NCBI GenBank assembly: GCA_003550325.1
Contig: QKWP01000851.1
Span: forward strand, 1,299-65,298
Source of the DNA: Gigaspora rosea
Lineage: Eukaryota; Glomeromycota; Glomeromycetes; Diversisporales; Gigasporaceae
DNA: 64,000 nucleotides
Direction: 5' to 3'
In this document: positions 20,966 through 33,605 of the stretch, piece after piece
How positions within the stretch are numbered: position 1 is the stretch's first letter
How the letters are laid out: each line of letters opens with the position of its first letter
Notes under the pieces: generated by a model
Databases searched by the model: none
Told to the model about the DNA's origin: nothing
The model's input: the letters and a program-made list of their open reading frames with translations, nothing else
Made by a program: the position numbers and the translations under genes

Positions 20966-22130
20966 ATAGAAATAATCATCATTGTTGTTATTTTTTTGAT
21001 TAACATTAATAACAAACCTATGTTAAGATTAGGGTTAAGGTACTGTTAGAGTCAAAGGAGTATTAGAGTTAGAGTATGTTTCGAAAGAAATCTATACCAA
21101 AATTTTGCAAGAAATTTTTTTATTATCGACATTAACATTTTACTTGATGTTTATTTTCAGGTAATTTCTGGTTATTCTAAGTTTGTTTAAACTTATGAAT
21201 TTCAATTTGTTGATTAATGCTTTGGTGTATCTTCATAAGCTGCCACATTGTTCATTTTATCCAAAAAAGAAATTATTTATTCTAACACTTTTATATAGTA
21301 CTTGTGCTAGTGCTTAAGCATTATGTATCAGTTCTGGTGCTGTTCCCCAAAAATTTTTTATCGAATTCGTGTTGTATTTATAGAGAAAAAATATAGGGCT
21401 TTGTATTTTTTTAAGTAAATATTTGTAAATTATTTGCTTTGTTTATTTTGACTAAAAACGGCAATAATTCATCTTACATAAGTTTACTATATTCAATTTT
21501 TCATTTTTTGAACTGACCAAAATTTTAAACATGGTTATTTATTATGGTGCCAATTCTGTAAATTGATTTTTTGATTATAATTTGTGACATGTTTCATGGC
21601 ACATAAGTATGTAGTAGTAATGATATGTATTATCTAATGTTAGGCATTTTATTTATTGGTTGGATTATTACTCATGATCTCTGCATTTCCTTTTAGACTA
21701 AAGCGGAAAAATTTTTGTATAAAAATTTCATAATTCTAGTATATGCTATATGAATTGTGCATGAAATTATTAGTTCATTTGGATTATGCCCAAAAATTTT
21801 TTTATTGTATTTGGGTTGTATTTATAAGATTTTTAAGTTCAATGCCTTTTGATTCCATAATAAGATGTAAGCATTGCTATGTAAACTTTATCTTCTAAAA
21901 CTTTATAGTAAAAATATACTGTATATTGTGAAATCAAGATGTCCAAAGTTATGTCTTGACTATGACATTAACAGTCTTCTACATAATAATATTGAACTCA
22001 ATTAACTATTGTGTATTATGCATTCTATATATCTTTATTTTATTAACTTAGATATAGATAACACTAATAGCATGCATTGGTGAATCGCATGCAGTGTGTT
22101 CAAAGAATAATAATAAATTTAGCAATAGAA
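20966..22130. other. No gene seen
   Basis: AT-rich, with a degenerate ttagggttaag/gttagagttag tract at 21030-21075 and two loose copies of a ccaaaaattttttatcgaat block (about 21350 and 21790). Confidence 0.45.
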
Positions 22131-23350
22131 CTTTAACAATATTAACAATAGAAATTACTAAAAAGAAATCATGCCAATTTTATGCAAACTAACTCAAGCT
22201 TAACTATATATTCTATTTATTAGAATAATAAGTTCTGCAACAGAACTTTTTTTACAAAACTCACAATAGAAAATATAATAATAGGACCCTAAAATATACA
22301 TAAATAGATTAGGTATGAGTTTGCTTATTTTTGAGGTTTTTATATAGATCTTTTCTATTTATAGTAATTATTTGCTTATTTTTGAAGTTATTCCGCAGAT
22401 CTTTCCTTTTTTAGTAACCCTATAATTAACCTGACCTATCTATATATATTTCGGAGTCCTATAATAATTCCAATGTAGACTCAACTTGATCAGAATAGTA
22501 GTAAGTTCTACAAATTAATTTATCTTAACCAATATTATAGTTACTGGAATAGCAAGTAAGTTCTGTAACAGAATTTTTAATTTATGATAAAATTATAGCA
22601 ATTCCAATGTAAACTAACTTAACACTGAAATAGTGAGTAGCTTCTGCAATAAAATTATTTACAGTAGAGTGTATGATAATTTCAATAAAATTAACCACAT
22701 ATTGTGGTCACTAGAATAGCAAGTTCTGTAAAAGAATTATTTACAATAACTCAATAGAAATCATAGTAATATTAGTGCAAGCTAACCCAATATTAACTAA
22801 ATTAAGGTCACTGGAATAATAAGTAAATTCTGTAATGGAATTTTGTCTACAATAACCAACAATAAAAGTTATAATAATGCTAATATAAACTCATTTAATC
22901 ATAATAGCAAGCAAGTTTTGTAATATAATTTTTCAGTGACTTATGAATAAATTATGTTAATCTAAGTACTTTTCATAGTTACAAGAATAGTAAATAAGGT
23001 TTGCCCAATGTACTGTAATTTATGATAAAAAATAATAATAATTCCAATGTAATTTTAACTTTATACTGTAGTCATCAGAATAGCAAGTTAAATACTGTAT
23101 GAAATTATTGATAGCAATTCATATAATATTTTGATACAAACTAATTTACCTTAACTACATATTGTGATTACTAAATAGCAAGTTCTGTAGCAGAATTTTT
23201 AGATAAAAATTATATTAATCCTAATGCGAACTATTTCAACTTATTAACATACTTTGAGAACTAAAATAGCAAGTATTATATTAGAATTTTTTATAGCAAC
23301 TAACAATAGAGATCATTCTGATGAAATTATTTCAATTTTAACTACATATA
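22131..23350. repeat. Tandem repeat family A, forward orientation
   Basis: About ten diverged units, 100-130 bp each, built as agcaagtaagttctgtaaca, then an actcataatagaaatcat-type block, then a ccaatgcaaactaactcaa-type block. The unit is the reverse complement of that at 14930-16700, so the two clusters face each other across about 5.4 kb. Confidence 0.7.
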
Positions 23351-23760
23351 GTAGTTCCATATTATACTAGTAATAGATAAAATAATAAATTAATAATATA
23401 ATATAGAATATATCATAATGGGAGACAATATAAAGTAATTTATTACAAGTGCAATAAATTAAACAAAAAATAAGACAAGGAGTTAGCTACTTAATTGCGA
23501 TAAAAAAATTAAAGTAATAAAATTTTATATATAACTGATGTTACTATTGGATTGGAAGAGCTTGAAAAGTAAATGAGCTGGTTTAATTTAGAATAGCAAA
23601 TGATAATTTAGAAATGTGCTAAGTGTGTATGTGTAAGTATATAAATTTATAAAAATATAAAGTTTAGTATATATATATATATAAATTAGTAAGTCATATA
23701 TATACAAATAATTCAATAAAATAATATAATACAGTATAATTCAATAATAGAAATATAATA

Positions 23761-23934
23761 TAGTCAGACTTCTCTAAATGCATAGCTATGGACAGCAAAA
23801 AGCCTTGCTTTTAGAAAGGTATTGAATTTAGGAAGGTAAAAATCTAGAAGTATTATATGAGTTGGGTCCAAACAAGGCCATGCATTTAGAGAGACTATGC
23901 AGTTAGAGAATATGCATTTAGGGAGGTTTAACTG
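23761..23934. mobile_element. pogo/Tc1-type MITE
   Basis: The left terminus tagtcagacttctctaaatg pairs with the right one (reverse strand cagttaaacctccctaaatg). TA flanks both sides. Length 174 bp. Related in its ends to 9161-9489. Confidence 0.7.
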
Positions 23935-24224
23935 TATAATAAAAGAAATATGATAAAATGAAGATTCATTTAGATAAAAAAGGAATCACTTAAATAAATA
24001 TCTAAAGATAAAAGCAAAGCAAATACATCAGCCTTTTATACATGTTAGCTACTTAGAATTCTCTAATATATACAATAAAGCACTTCCTTCCAACATTCAA
24101 TTGTTGATAACAAAGCTTTATCTTCACCAACACTAATTAAACTTTTTTCTTGTATCTTATATAATTAAAGACTAACAACTATACTAATTTCTTATCAGAC
24201 TAATTTATTAATAATAATAAGTGG

Positions 24225-24339
24225 GACACCAAAAGTGTACATGTGGCTAGTTGTACTCTTATCCATTAGAATCCAGATGCATAAACTGAATAAAGTATAT
24301 ACTCCAAAACAGGCACTTTGAAATCAAAAATAATAATAA
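24225..24339 (+). mobile_element. 5'-truncated SINE
   Basis: Only the 3' end of the SINE family remains (acaccaaaagtgtacatgtg through aggcactttgaaatcaaaaa) and then a TAA-rich tail. The 16-bp target duplication taataataataagtgg lies at 24209-24224 and 24340-24355. 5' truncation is typical of LINE-driven insertion. Confidence 0.75.
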
Positions 24340-24355
24340 TAATAATAATAAGTGG

Positions 24356-25379
24356 ATGCCTGATTGTTCATGACACTTAGTATTATTCAAAAAAAGAACT
24401 AATGTATTTTATGTATCACAGAGTAAATGTAGAATATGAATTGATTATAGTGTGTATAGGGCATAAATAATAAAAGGGGAGTAACTATATATAGTAACAA
24501 GAAACAACTATATATAGTAATAATATAGAATGAATATAAGTATTATAGTTTAGAAAGGGATAGGCAAAATATATAGGACAGTTTAAAATTTAATGGGATT
24601 AATAGATGATCAATGTAATAATATAGAGGCTGATAAATAAACAGGACTAAAATAATAATAAAGAAAATATTAGGCACAGTAAATGTTTAATGTAATACCA
24701 GTATTTAAAAAATTTGAACTAACAACACCACAAAATATGTAAAGACAAAATAAGCACCAAATAATTCGATTATTAATACAAAACTCTTCTGTTTTGCTAT
24801 TCCTTAAACTGTTTCTCTGCAAATTTGCTCTAAAAATTTTTTTTAAAATAAAAATTTAAAATAAAATTCTAAATATTAATTTGGGCATTATTTTTGGTGC
24901 AGGGTGCACCATGTGCGGGGTCTGAAATTCTGGGTTAGATACGTTAGAGTACTTTGGAATTATGGTTGGCTGGATTGGAATCGATCATGCAGATGCGCAT
25001 TTATTTTACTTATTTGCGCAGGTAACAAACCAAAAAAAGGATTAGATTTTGTAAATAAACTAAGTGCATAGGATAAAAATTTAGGGTTTGGGCCTTAAAT
25101 TTAGAGCCTATAGAGTTAGAGTGATGCTTAATAAAAGTAAAACTTCATTCCCGTTATTTTTAATTAATGCACCAAGATCAATTTAAACATTAGTTTTTGC
25201 ATAATTTCACTTTTTTCTTGTTTGAATTCTTCATTGGGTTGATCCAGAATAGTCAAATTTTGCACTTTTTCCTCTCTAGGAGCTTGTATTACTTGTAAAA
25301 ATAAGTAGATGCCAATATACCAAGTATCACCAAATGCAACATAATCGTTTGCATAAGAAACTACTTTTATGATCTTTCC
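24356..25379. other. No gene seen
   Basis: AT-rich. About 25010-25110 is an inverted fragment of the small element family at 42098-42355 (aagtgcataggataaaaatt block). No ORF is supported. Confidence 0.5.
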
Positions 25380-25745
25380 TTGAATGATTTTACTATATAA
25401 TAATCTAAATCTAAATCCAAACCCTAACTGGGCACTCATCCTAACTCTAACATAAATGAACTTGAAAGAATTTTTGGTAACTTGGGGCGAAATTTTTATG
25501 CCGTAGGGAACATGTGAACCAAGTACAGATCACATAAATTACGATTTGCCAATCAGATTTTTCTGCTACTAAACAAATATTACCTAAACCCAAACTCTAA
25601 CTGGGCACTTACTCTAACTCTAAAATAAATGAACTTGAAAGAATTTTGGCACTGGTCACTTGGGAGTGAAATTTTTATACTAATACTGGGAAACATGTGC
25701 ACCAAGTGCATGTCACGTGAATTACGATTTTAACAAAATCAAATT
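25380..25745. repeat. Two-copy tandem duplication, about 175 bp
   Basis: Each copy runs from a ccctaactgggcact-type block through ataaatgaacttgaaagaat to cacataaattacgattt or its variant. Both contain a weak ctaactctaac tract. Confidence 0.7.
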
Positions 25746-26270
25746 GCAATCCTCTATAATCATGTACAAGGATCAGGTAGAGCGGGATAAAAATCAAAGT
25801 CATATAAGCAGAAAAAACAGAAGTTGCCTTTTCTGAAAAAAACTTGTTCCTTTAAATAATACTAACGATTATTAATCCCAAATACTAAGTTATTATATTA
25901 TTGAATTATACAGTAAATTATAACAATGCATCAAATAAAATCATAAAATAAATCACTATAATGTATCTAACAGTAAAATTATATAATAAACCATGATCAT
26001 GCATTAATGATCAATTACAATATACCCGATCGATTTGAGACATAATGCTGCTCGACACTTTCGTATCGGGCAGCTACTAGTTTAAAATACAAAAAAAAAG
26101 GATTGTAGCATAACATATTCAAATAAATAACTCATCAGTAAACAACCTTAGCCTCATTCTAACTTTAATACGAATCACTAACACTACTTGTATTCCAAAT
26201 ACCACTAAAGCAAATCAATCAGCAAAATCCATATTAAATCAATCAAACAATGTTGATATCCACATACAAA
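25746..26270. other. No gene seen
   Basis: AT-rich sequence without supported features. Confidence 0.5.
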
Positions 26271-27030
26271 AATAACACGACACGAAACTAATACCAAGAA
26301 TAATCTAGAAAGTAAAATGAGAAGTTAAACATGACGAAATCCACTATAAAGCCAACACAAACAACATGATACCTACATATAATAGCCACACAATATGAAA
26401 TCGATATTAAGAACACCTAATAAAAAAGTTGAAAGTTAAACATGCAACATGAGCGATACCAGATGCAAGTTAACTATAAACTTCATATTAAAAAACAACG
26501 ACCCATCTACAATAGTATTATGGCATAATATTGATACCAAAAACAGCTTAGAAAGAAAAGTAAAAGTTAGACATACAACATTTCCAACACCAAAAGCAAA
26601 TAAACTGATGAAATCTACCATAATATCACATAAGAAATAACAACCCACCTACAATAGCAACATAGCACAAAACGGACAACCAAAAAAGAAAAAGCAGGAA
26701 GTTAGACATATAACATTAGTAAAACCACAAGTAAATCTAGAAATCAACTAAAAATCCACAAGAAAGTCAACACAAGAAATGACGACATTTACCTATACAT
26801 TGACATGCCACAAAACTAAAACTGAGAATGATCTAGAAAAAAAGTAGAAGGTTATATATGCAATGCGAGCAACACCAGAAGCAAGTAAACACAAAGTTCA
26901 CTATAAAGCAAACACAAGAAACAACGACACCCATCTAAAATGTCAATAAGAATGACCTAGAAAAAAATTACTAAATTAAACGTAATACCAGAAGCAAGCC
27001 AAACAATGAAATTCACCATAAGGCACCTAT
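26271..27030. repeat. Tandem repeat family C, unit 120-150 bp
   Basis: Six diverged units. Each contains a ctagaaagaaaagtagaagt-type block, then gttagacatgcaacat, then accagaagcaagtaaac, then aatccactataaagc, then caacgacacccacctacaat. Starts lie near 26305, 26424, 26548, 26682, 26831 and 26951. Less AT-biased than its surroundings. Short complementary ORFs inside it are not conserved between units. Confidence 0.75.
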
Positions 27031-27731
27031 CATGACTCCAATAATGACAATGGTGCACCTACAACTTTGTTAATTGTTAATAGCAACTTCAACTATGACA
27101 ACTACAACCCAAAAGAATGCTAAAAAAAAATAAAAAAATTAGTAATTATCAAATGATCATCACTATTTATAAAAAAAATTAATGATTATCAGATGATCAT
27201 TACTGTCTATATATGTCCGTAATTATACCCTGTACACAGTGCACTCCCGCACTAAAAATAATTATCCTATTAATTTTACTATATATTTTCTAAATAAAAA
27301 ATTTAATTTAAGATATGTTTTAATAACTTTGTTAAGAAAAAATTTTATATATATTAAAAAACTTAAGAGTAATAAGGGCTTAAAGATTTTATTTAGGGGA
27401 GTGACAAAAATCAGGTGATTTTTTAGGGGAGAGGGGGTAAAAAAATTGAAATTATATATAAGAACCTGACTATATATATATTAAAAAAAAGGGAGGAGTA
27501 GGCCTCTGATAAAAAATAATCAGATAATTAATGACACGGCCCTTATTATAATATTTTTTCTTTAAATTTTAATATTCTATGATTTTGTTTATAAAAATTT
27601 TTTACTTCTAATAGAATTCTTATTTTTTTATAAGTAAATTACAAAATTACAAAATAAAATTATAATTCTTTATTTAAATTATAATTTCTATTAAGAAGCT
27701 ATAGATCTAAAATTAATATTTAAAGAGTTTA
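27031..27731. other. Spacer with a possible short TIR element
   Basis: taataagggc at about 27370 and its inverse at about 27541 could bound a roughly 165-bp element containing ttttaggggag repeats. Otherwise nothing is supported. Confidence 0.35.
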
Positions 27732-27888
27732 GGGTGCTGATATTATTAGGTAATATTTTAGGAGTGGGGGTCAAGAAAAATCTTATCTTAGTTAAATTTG
27801 ATTGGCTAAAATTCTATTTATAGATCTTACCTGGGGGTGGGGTAAGCCCCTATAGTAAATGAATATTAGGTAATAAATGTCAGCACCC
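27732..27888. mobile_element. PIF/Harbinger-like MITE
   Basis: Ends GGGTGCTGATATTATTAGG and, reversed, GGGTGCTGACATTTATTACC. TTA duplications lie at 27729-27731 and 27889-27891. Length 157 bp. Confidence 0.7.
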
Positions 27889-28079
27889 TTATCAAAAATT
27901 ATAAATTATTCTTTTGGTTAAAATTTTTTAAATTTTGGCGTATAAGCAAGTTAAATTATTGTTCTATAATTTAAATATAAATTTTAAAAAAATATAATTT
28001 TAATTTCCAAATTTTATCAAAAAAATTTTTATTTAAATATATCAATTTTTAAAAAAATAGATTAAAGATATTTTTATAG

Positions 28080-28127
28080 TAAAATTCAAGGCAATTTGCC
28101 TTGAATTTCAAATGGTTTAAGAGATAA
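28080..28127. repeat. Orphan element end
   Basis: caaggcaatttgccttg followed by ggtttaagagata matches the ends of the Tc1-like family at 7020 and 50860 (GGCAAATTTGCC palindrome, then TAAGGGATA-type terminus). No partner end was found nearby. Confidence 0.5.
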
Positions 28128-28259
28128 CCAAGAAATCAGAAATAAGTATTCAGGAAATTATAAATATTCAGAAATTTAAAAGGGCCTTATATAGATTTCT
28201 TATTACAAAAAATTATTAATTGGGATATGAAATGGAATAGTAACTTTTGATGATAAAAT

Positions 28260-28800
28260 TAATACAAACTAGAATGCAAGTGCTATAACAGTAATGATAA
28301 AAATTAAAATTTCAATACAAGCTTACTCTCCTTAATACATAAAATTAAGATAAATTCAGGTGCAAACTACCTCAACCTAACCAATTTTATAGTACCAAAA
28401 TAACAAGTTTTATAACACTGTATCTTATAGTAGAATTACAATAATTCTAATAATAATTTCAGTACAAACAAACTTAGCCATATACTATAGTTACCAAAAT
28501 AGCAAATAAGTTTTGTAACAAAATTCTTATAGTAACTCATGATAGAAATTACAATAACTCTAATCCAAACTAATTTAAACTTAACCATATAGAAAAAAAC
28601 AATTTAATTTTAATTATCTGTGTTCACCAGAATTGTAACAGAATTTTTTATATATTATAGTAGAAATCATAAAAATTCTAATACAAACTCATATGACCTT
28701 AATCATATACTGCAGTTATTGGAATAGCAAATAAGTTCTATAAAAGAATATTTACTATAGTTTATTATAAAAAATCATAACAATATCAATACAAACTAAT
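28260..28800. repeat. Tandem repeat family A, forward orientation
   Basis: Four to five units with the accaaaatagcaaataagttt and tttgtaacaaaattcttata blocks seen in the 22-23 kb and 46-48 kb clusters. Confidence 0.6.
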
Positions 28801-29380
28801 CTCTAATAATTTGTATTGCATTATCACTCTTTTTAGTAAATGAACCAATAAATTATTAAAAATCATCCTGTCCAAATCATTCTTTATAGCATATTAACAT
28901 TATATCTGAGAAATCCTTCGATCTCTTCTTAAAAATTTTATTAGAAGTTCTCTAATTCATATCAAACCTTTAGCACCACTAAGCCTGTTAAACATATTAC
29001 TATCTAGTTAAACATATGTCTATTTTGAAATCATAAATATAATCACTTAAGGGTGCTAGCAGTGCACCACTTATACTTGTAATATATAAAATAATAATTC
29101 AAACTTCTTGATTATTTGACATTATATTCACAACTTAATCATTTTTACTAATCAATACAATTATATAAAAAGCTCCTTTAGCATTACATTTTTAACCTTG
29201 TTATAATACAAAAAATAGTTTTATATACAAAATTTTAAGATAAAGCCGATTTTTTGAATAAATGAATATTTTTTTAATTTTAATATTACATACTGATCAT
29301 TCATATAGCATTTACATATCTGATGCTAATTGGCTAGGAACTAGTTTTCAAACTGGTTTGGGGGCACATAGATGCATGCT
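28801..29380. other. No gene seen
   Basis: AT-rich sequence without supported features. Confidence 0.5.
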
Positions 29381-31460
29381 TATGCTACGTTTGTTATCAT
29401 ACAAAACATTAGTACTGCATTAAAAAAAAACACTATTATGTTACTAATGTCTTGAACTATTATGCATGCCCATACCAACTACTATACTACTAACTATCTT
29501 GCTATGTTCTGAACTATCATGCCTCTATTAATGTACATTTGTTATTATATTTTATTCTGTTCTAAAAAAAAATATTAGTACTATACAAAAAAAATATTAC
29601 TATACTACTAATATTCTGAACTATCATGCCTATACTATTGTGCTATGTTTTATTCTAAAAAAAAAAAGAAATATTAATACTATATAAAAAAAAAAAATTA
29701 TTATCATATGGGTGTGGCGACTTAGAGAAAAGGCTAAGTTGTTACCCCAAGTGGCAGGTTTAGAGTTCGAATCCCACTAGAAACAGTTTTGAAAAATAGG
29801 CCTATGTACCGATAATATTTATTCAACAATCGGTTGGGTATATCACCTATAACCTTGGTACTACTATCTCAAAATAGAAGCTCTTGGGTGAGTCGGTCCA
29901 CCAACCTGGCCGCTAGAGTTATACCAGAGGAAAAGGTTCTATGCTGCAGAATTAGAAACTAAGGAAAGTAAACCAAAAGGCACCTAAAGCTGTGGTACAA
30001 CAACCCATCTGAGCTGACTGGTTTGGTAGTTTGGAAGAGATCAGTTATAGGACTAGTTGATGCAGGTATCAGGATTGGAACAAACCTTATAAGGGCATGA
30101 GTACTGGAATTGTGCGGTTTAATGGTTTACCCTGACTGCTAGTTGGTGGCCTCAGCTACTGCAAAAAGTACTTGAAGCCTAATCTGGAAATGCATAGGGT
30201 ATAGACAGATTAGGGGGTATGTACTATACCCTCCCTAGGGCAATCCAGTAGTATAAGAACCCTACTAGATTATCTATAGAATTAGAGTGCAAGTAGTATA
30301 GCAGATGTCGATCTGAATAGTCTTTAATTAAATTCAGCATGATGTTATGCACTGGTATGATTTGTGGTAGGTAATACAGGACAGGAGATATCAGAGGGTT
30401 TAAATAGGTTAGGTTACAGGTATAGCATATAGTGTAGTACCTTTGGCCGGACTACTTAAATGGGCGACCAAAAGTTGCACGTGTGGCTAAATTTACTCTT
30501 GCTAATCAAGAATGTATTATCTAATAAATCTAATAAAAATCCGCCTTCACACAATATTGCGAAAAATAAAAAAAATTATTATCTTCTACTAACTATCTTG
30601 TTATGTTCTAAACTATCATGTTTTTATTATTATAATACGTTAGTTATTGTATTGTGTGAAATGTTAGTACTATATTAAAAAAAAATACTACTATATTACT
30701 AATTATCTTGTTACATTCCAAACTATCATACTTTTATTATTGTATGTTTATTTTCATGCTATATTCCACTATAAAGAAAAAAAATGCTAGTACTATACTG
30801 TATATATATATAATACTATCATGCTACTAACATTCCAAATTATCATGCTTCTACTATCATGCTATATTGTGTTTTAAAAAAAATAGAAATGTTATACTAC
30901 ATATATATAAACCAAAAAAAACTACTATGTGCTACTAACTAGCTTGCTATGTTCTAAACTATCATATAATATTTTTTTTTATTATATTACATTTATTATC
31001 ATACTATGTTCTATTTTAAAGAAAAAAAAGATCATTAGTACTATATAAAAAAAATACTACTGTACTACTAACACTACTAACTATTTTGCTATGTCCTGAA
31101 CTATCACACTTTTATATATTCATTATTTTTTACTATATTTTATTCTAAAAAAAAAAAATATTAATACTCTATATATATATTAAAAAAAATATATTACTAT
31201 TTTACTAACAGCTAACATTCTGAACTATCATGCTTCTACTATCATACTATGTTTGTTATCATGCTAAAGAAAAAGAAATATTAGTATTGTATATATAAAA
31301 AATACTACTATGCTATTAGCTATCTTGTTACATCCCTTCTACTATTATGTTACATTCATTATCACATGAAAAGTTAGTACAGTATTAAAAAAAAAGGTAA
31401 ATAAAAAAGTGCTACTAACTATCTTTCTAGTCCTGAAATATTATGCTTCTACTATAGTAC
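29381..31460. repeat. Tandem repeat family B, main array
   Basis: At least ten diverged 120-150-bp units, each with tgctactaactatcttgct, then atgttctaaactatcatgct, then tctactattatgctac, then an A-run and a tattagtactatata block. The array is split by the SINE at 29706-30567. Confidence 0.75.
29706..30567 (+). mobile_element. tRNA-derived SINE, copy 5 (plus strand)
   Basis: The head reads gggtgtggcgacttagagaa, with the box-B-like gagttcgaatccc about 50 bases on. The 3' portion contains accaaaagttgcacgtgtgg, shared by the family. The 16-bp target duplication aaaaaaaattattatc lies at 29690-29705 and 30568-30583. It inserted into tandem family B, so it is younger than that array. Confidence 0.85.
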
Positions 31461-32204
31461 ATTTATTATCCATATCTTAGTTAATCTAATTTTAAAGATA
31501 CAGACTCACATAAAGAACAGAAGCAATTTTCAAATCTAAAAAATAAGTTGATTTTTTAAAAAATTAATCAAGACAACTAATTATTAATTCACAATATCAT
31601 AATAGAATATATTATGATATTATGCATTAATATGCAAAATGATCAAATTCCGTATAAATTATATATATATAATAATCCTATCATGATATTAGTGATACAT
31701 AATTACAGTAATAATAATTATAATCCTTATAAAGTTAGCTAATTTAAATTTCAAGAAGTTATGCACATATATATATATAACAATACACTTGTACAATATA
31801 AACTTACAAAGTTGTAAATTAGTAACAAAAATATATTTATTTTTAAAAGGTATTTTTTTGCTTTTTTCTAAAAAAATATTAAATTTTAAAAACATTAGTG
31901 CAAAAAAATTATAAATAGGTAATTAAAAATTAAAATTTTTATATATAGATAAATTAATTTTTTAATTTTAGTACTGTATAAGATGATCATACCTAATTCT
32001 GTAGATTTTTTTTTGTCACATATAAAAGTTCTTCAAAAGATTGTATTTATTTGTAAAATTTAATATATAAAATATAAAATCAATTTCTTATTTAACTGTA
32101 AAATTTTTTTATACTTTATATACTAAAAAATTTTAAAAATAAAAGTTACAACCCATATAATTTATAAAAATTTAAAAGCCATGGTCCTAATTCTGTGGAT
32201 ATAT
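31461..32204. other. No gene seen
   Basis: AT-rich. A 68-codon open stretch on the minus strand (31689-31895) is low-complexity and unsupported. Confidence 0.5.
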
Positions 32205-32564
32205 GGGCCCTCAAAAGTAGAAACCAGACAATTTGACAACTTTTTGAAAATTAATCTGTTTGATTGATCAGGTGTAAAATTTAAAGCCCAAACTTTTTTA
32301 CTTAATAATGAAAGCCTGATCACTTAATAAATTTTTGTGATACAACAGTTAAAAGCTTTTGACACTATAATCTAAAAATAGATTTACTGAGATTTTAAAA
32401 GCAATCTACAGGTCTACAGATCTAATAATCCTGTTTAAACAGGTTTGTTAATCATGAATATACTATTTTTAGATTGTTTTGATCTTGTGTAACAAAATAG
32501 TTTTTGACGATTTTCTCAAAACCCGTGATCTGGCAAATTGTCTGGTTTCTACTTTTGAGGGCCC
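32205..32564. mobile_element. MITE with perfect 31-bp inverted ends
   Basis: Both ends read gggccctcaaaagtagaaac and on to 31 bases without a mismatch (32205-32235 and 32534-32564). The perfect termini suggest recent activity. The ATAT-type flanks are too ambiguous to call a superfamily. No ORF. Confidence 0.8.
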
Positions 32565-32729
32565 ATATAATGAACTTGATTTTTTGTTAAGTAAATTTAA
32601 CAAAGTTTGCTAAGTAATATGTTCATTACATTAAATTATATATAATATAAAATTTTTTACAGAATTTGGACGAGATTTTATTAATAGACTTGGTTGCTTA
32701 AATATAAGGTATGCACAAAAAATCAATTT

Positions 32730-32995
32730 ATTTCCATGGACCATGTATCTTGGGACTCTATGATTCGATTTGGACAATTTGGTGCCATTCATATCATCTC
32801 ACTGAGACGATTCGAATGATACCTAAATCATCCAAATTGGATCGCAAAGTCACGAGATATACAATCCATGGAAATAGATTTGATCACAGAAAACACCTTA
32901 TATCTCTGTTTAGATTTATCTCAGTGAGACAATTCGAATGATACCAAAATCATCCAAATTGGATCACAGGATCATGAGATACACAATCCTACAAA
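32730..32995. repeat. Palindromic module, two copies
   Basis: Two copies of a block tctcaNtgagacNattcgaa followed by tgataccaaaatcatccaaa and ttggatc (about 32795-32870 and 32915-32985). The same module appears inside TIR elements at 14263, 51234 and 53621. Confidence 0.65.
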
Positions 32996-33605
32996 AATAT
33001 ATAAAATTTTTAATAGACAATCTATAGAATCTCAAATTTTCCTCAATAAATTTATGTAAGCCGTTGTAAATAATACAATAAATATGTAATCAATTCTGAT
33101 TAAATAACGGCTCCACTTCAAAATCAATTACTCGATCAGAACCGATCATTATTTTAGGAATTCATTCTCCAGAATCAATTTAAAAATCGATTTGAAACAA
33201 TTGGTTTTTTTTAAATTATTGATTCGCGATTACCCTTTTTATCGTTACATATCCAACTATTCACAGCAAATATATCTAATGTCTTACGTAATCATGAAGT
33301 AATTATCCTTTTGTTGTACAATGGGATTGCTGTTGAAAAGTGATGCATAACATAGCACCTTCACTTATATAAAATTGAATGATAGAACGTCTCATAACGG
33401 TGAATTTATTAGAGCAATACTTGAGCAGCAATGAATTGATGTATTAATTATTATTGAGATCAGAAGTCAGATTTAAACTAATAAGGAGAGTTCTTATTTT
33501 TTAAACATGGAATACTTATTTTTTAAACATGGAATACTATGAAATATGATTGTAATACAATTTATTTATAAATAAACCTGGGTTTATTATATATGCCGTC
33601 GATAT
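32996..33605. other. 3' flank of kelch copy A, duplicated
   Basis: Downstream flank (minus strand) of the kelch pseudogene. It matches the region downstream of the intact gene (about 36165-36857), for example catgaagtaattatcctttt and gtgaatttattagagcaata, so the duplication unit includes the 3' flank. Confidence 0.65.

Noticed and set aside
22131..23350. Regularly spaced repeats as a CRISPR array
   Set aside because: The units are diverged over their whole length, with no constant repeat and unique spacer, and the genome is fungal.
29706..29775. A functional tRNA gene
   Set aside because: It has box-A/B-like motifs but no full cloverleaf that I can pair, and it is the head of a repeated SINE with a target duplication.
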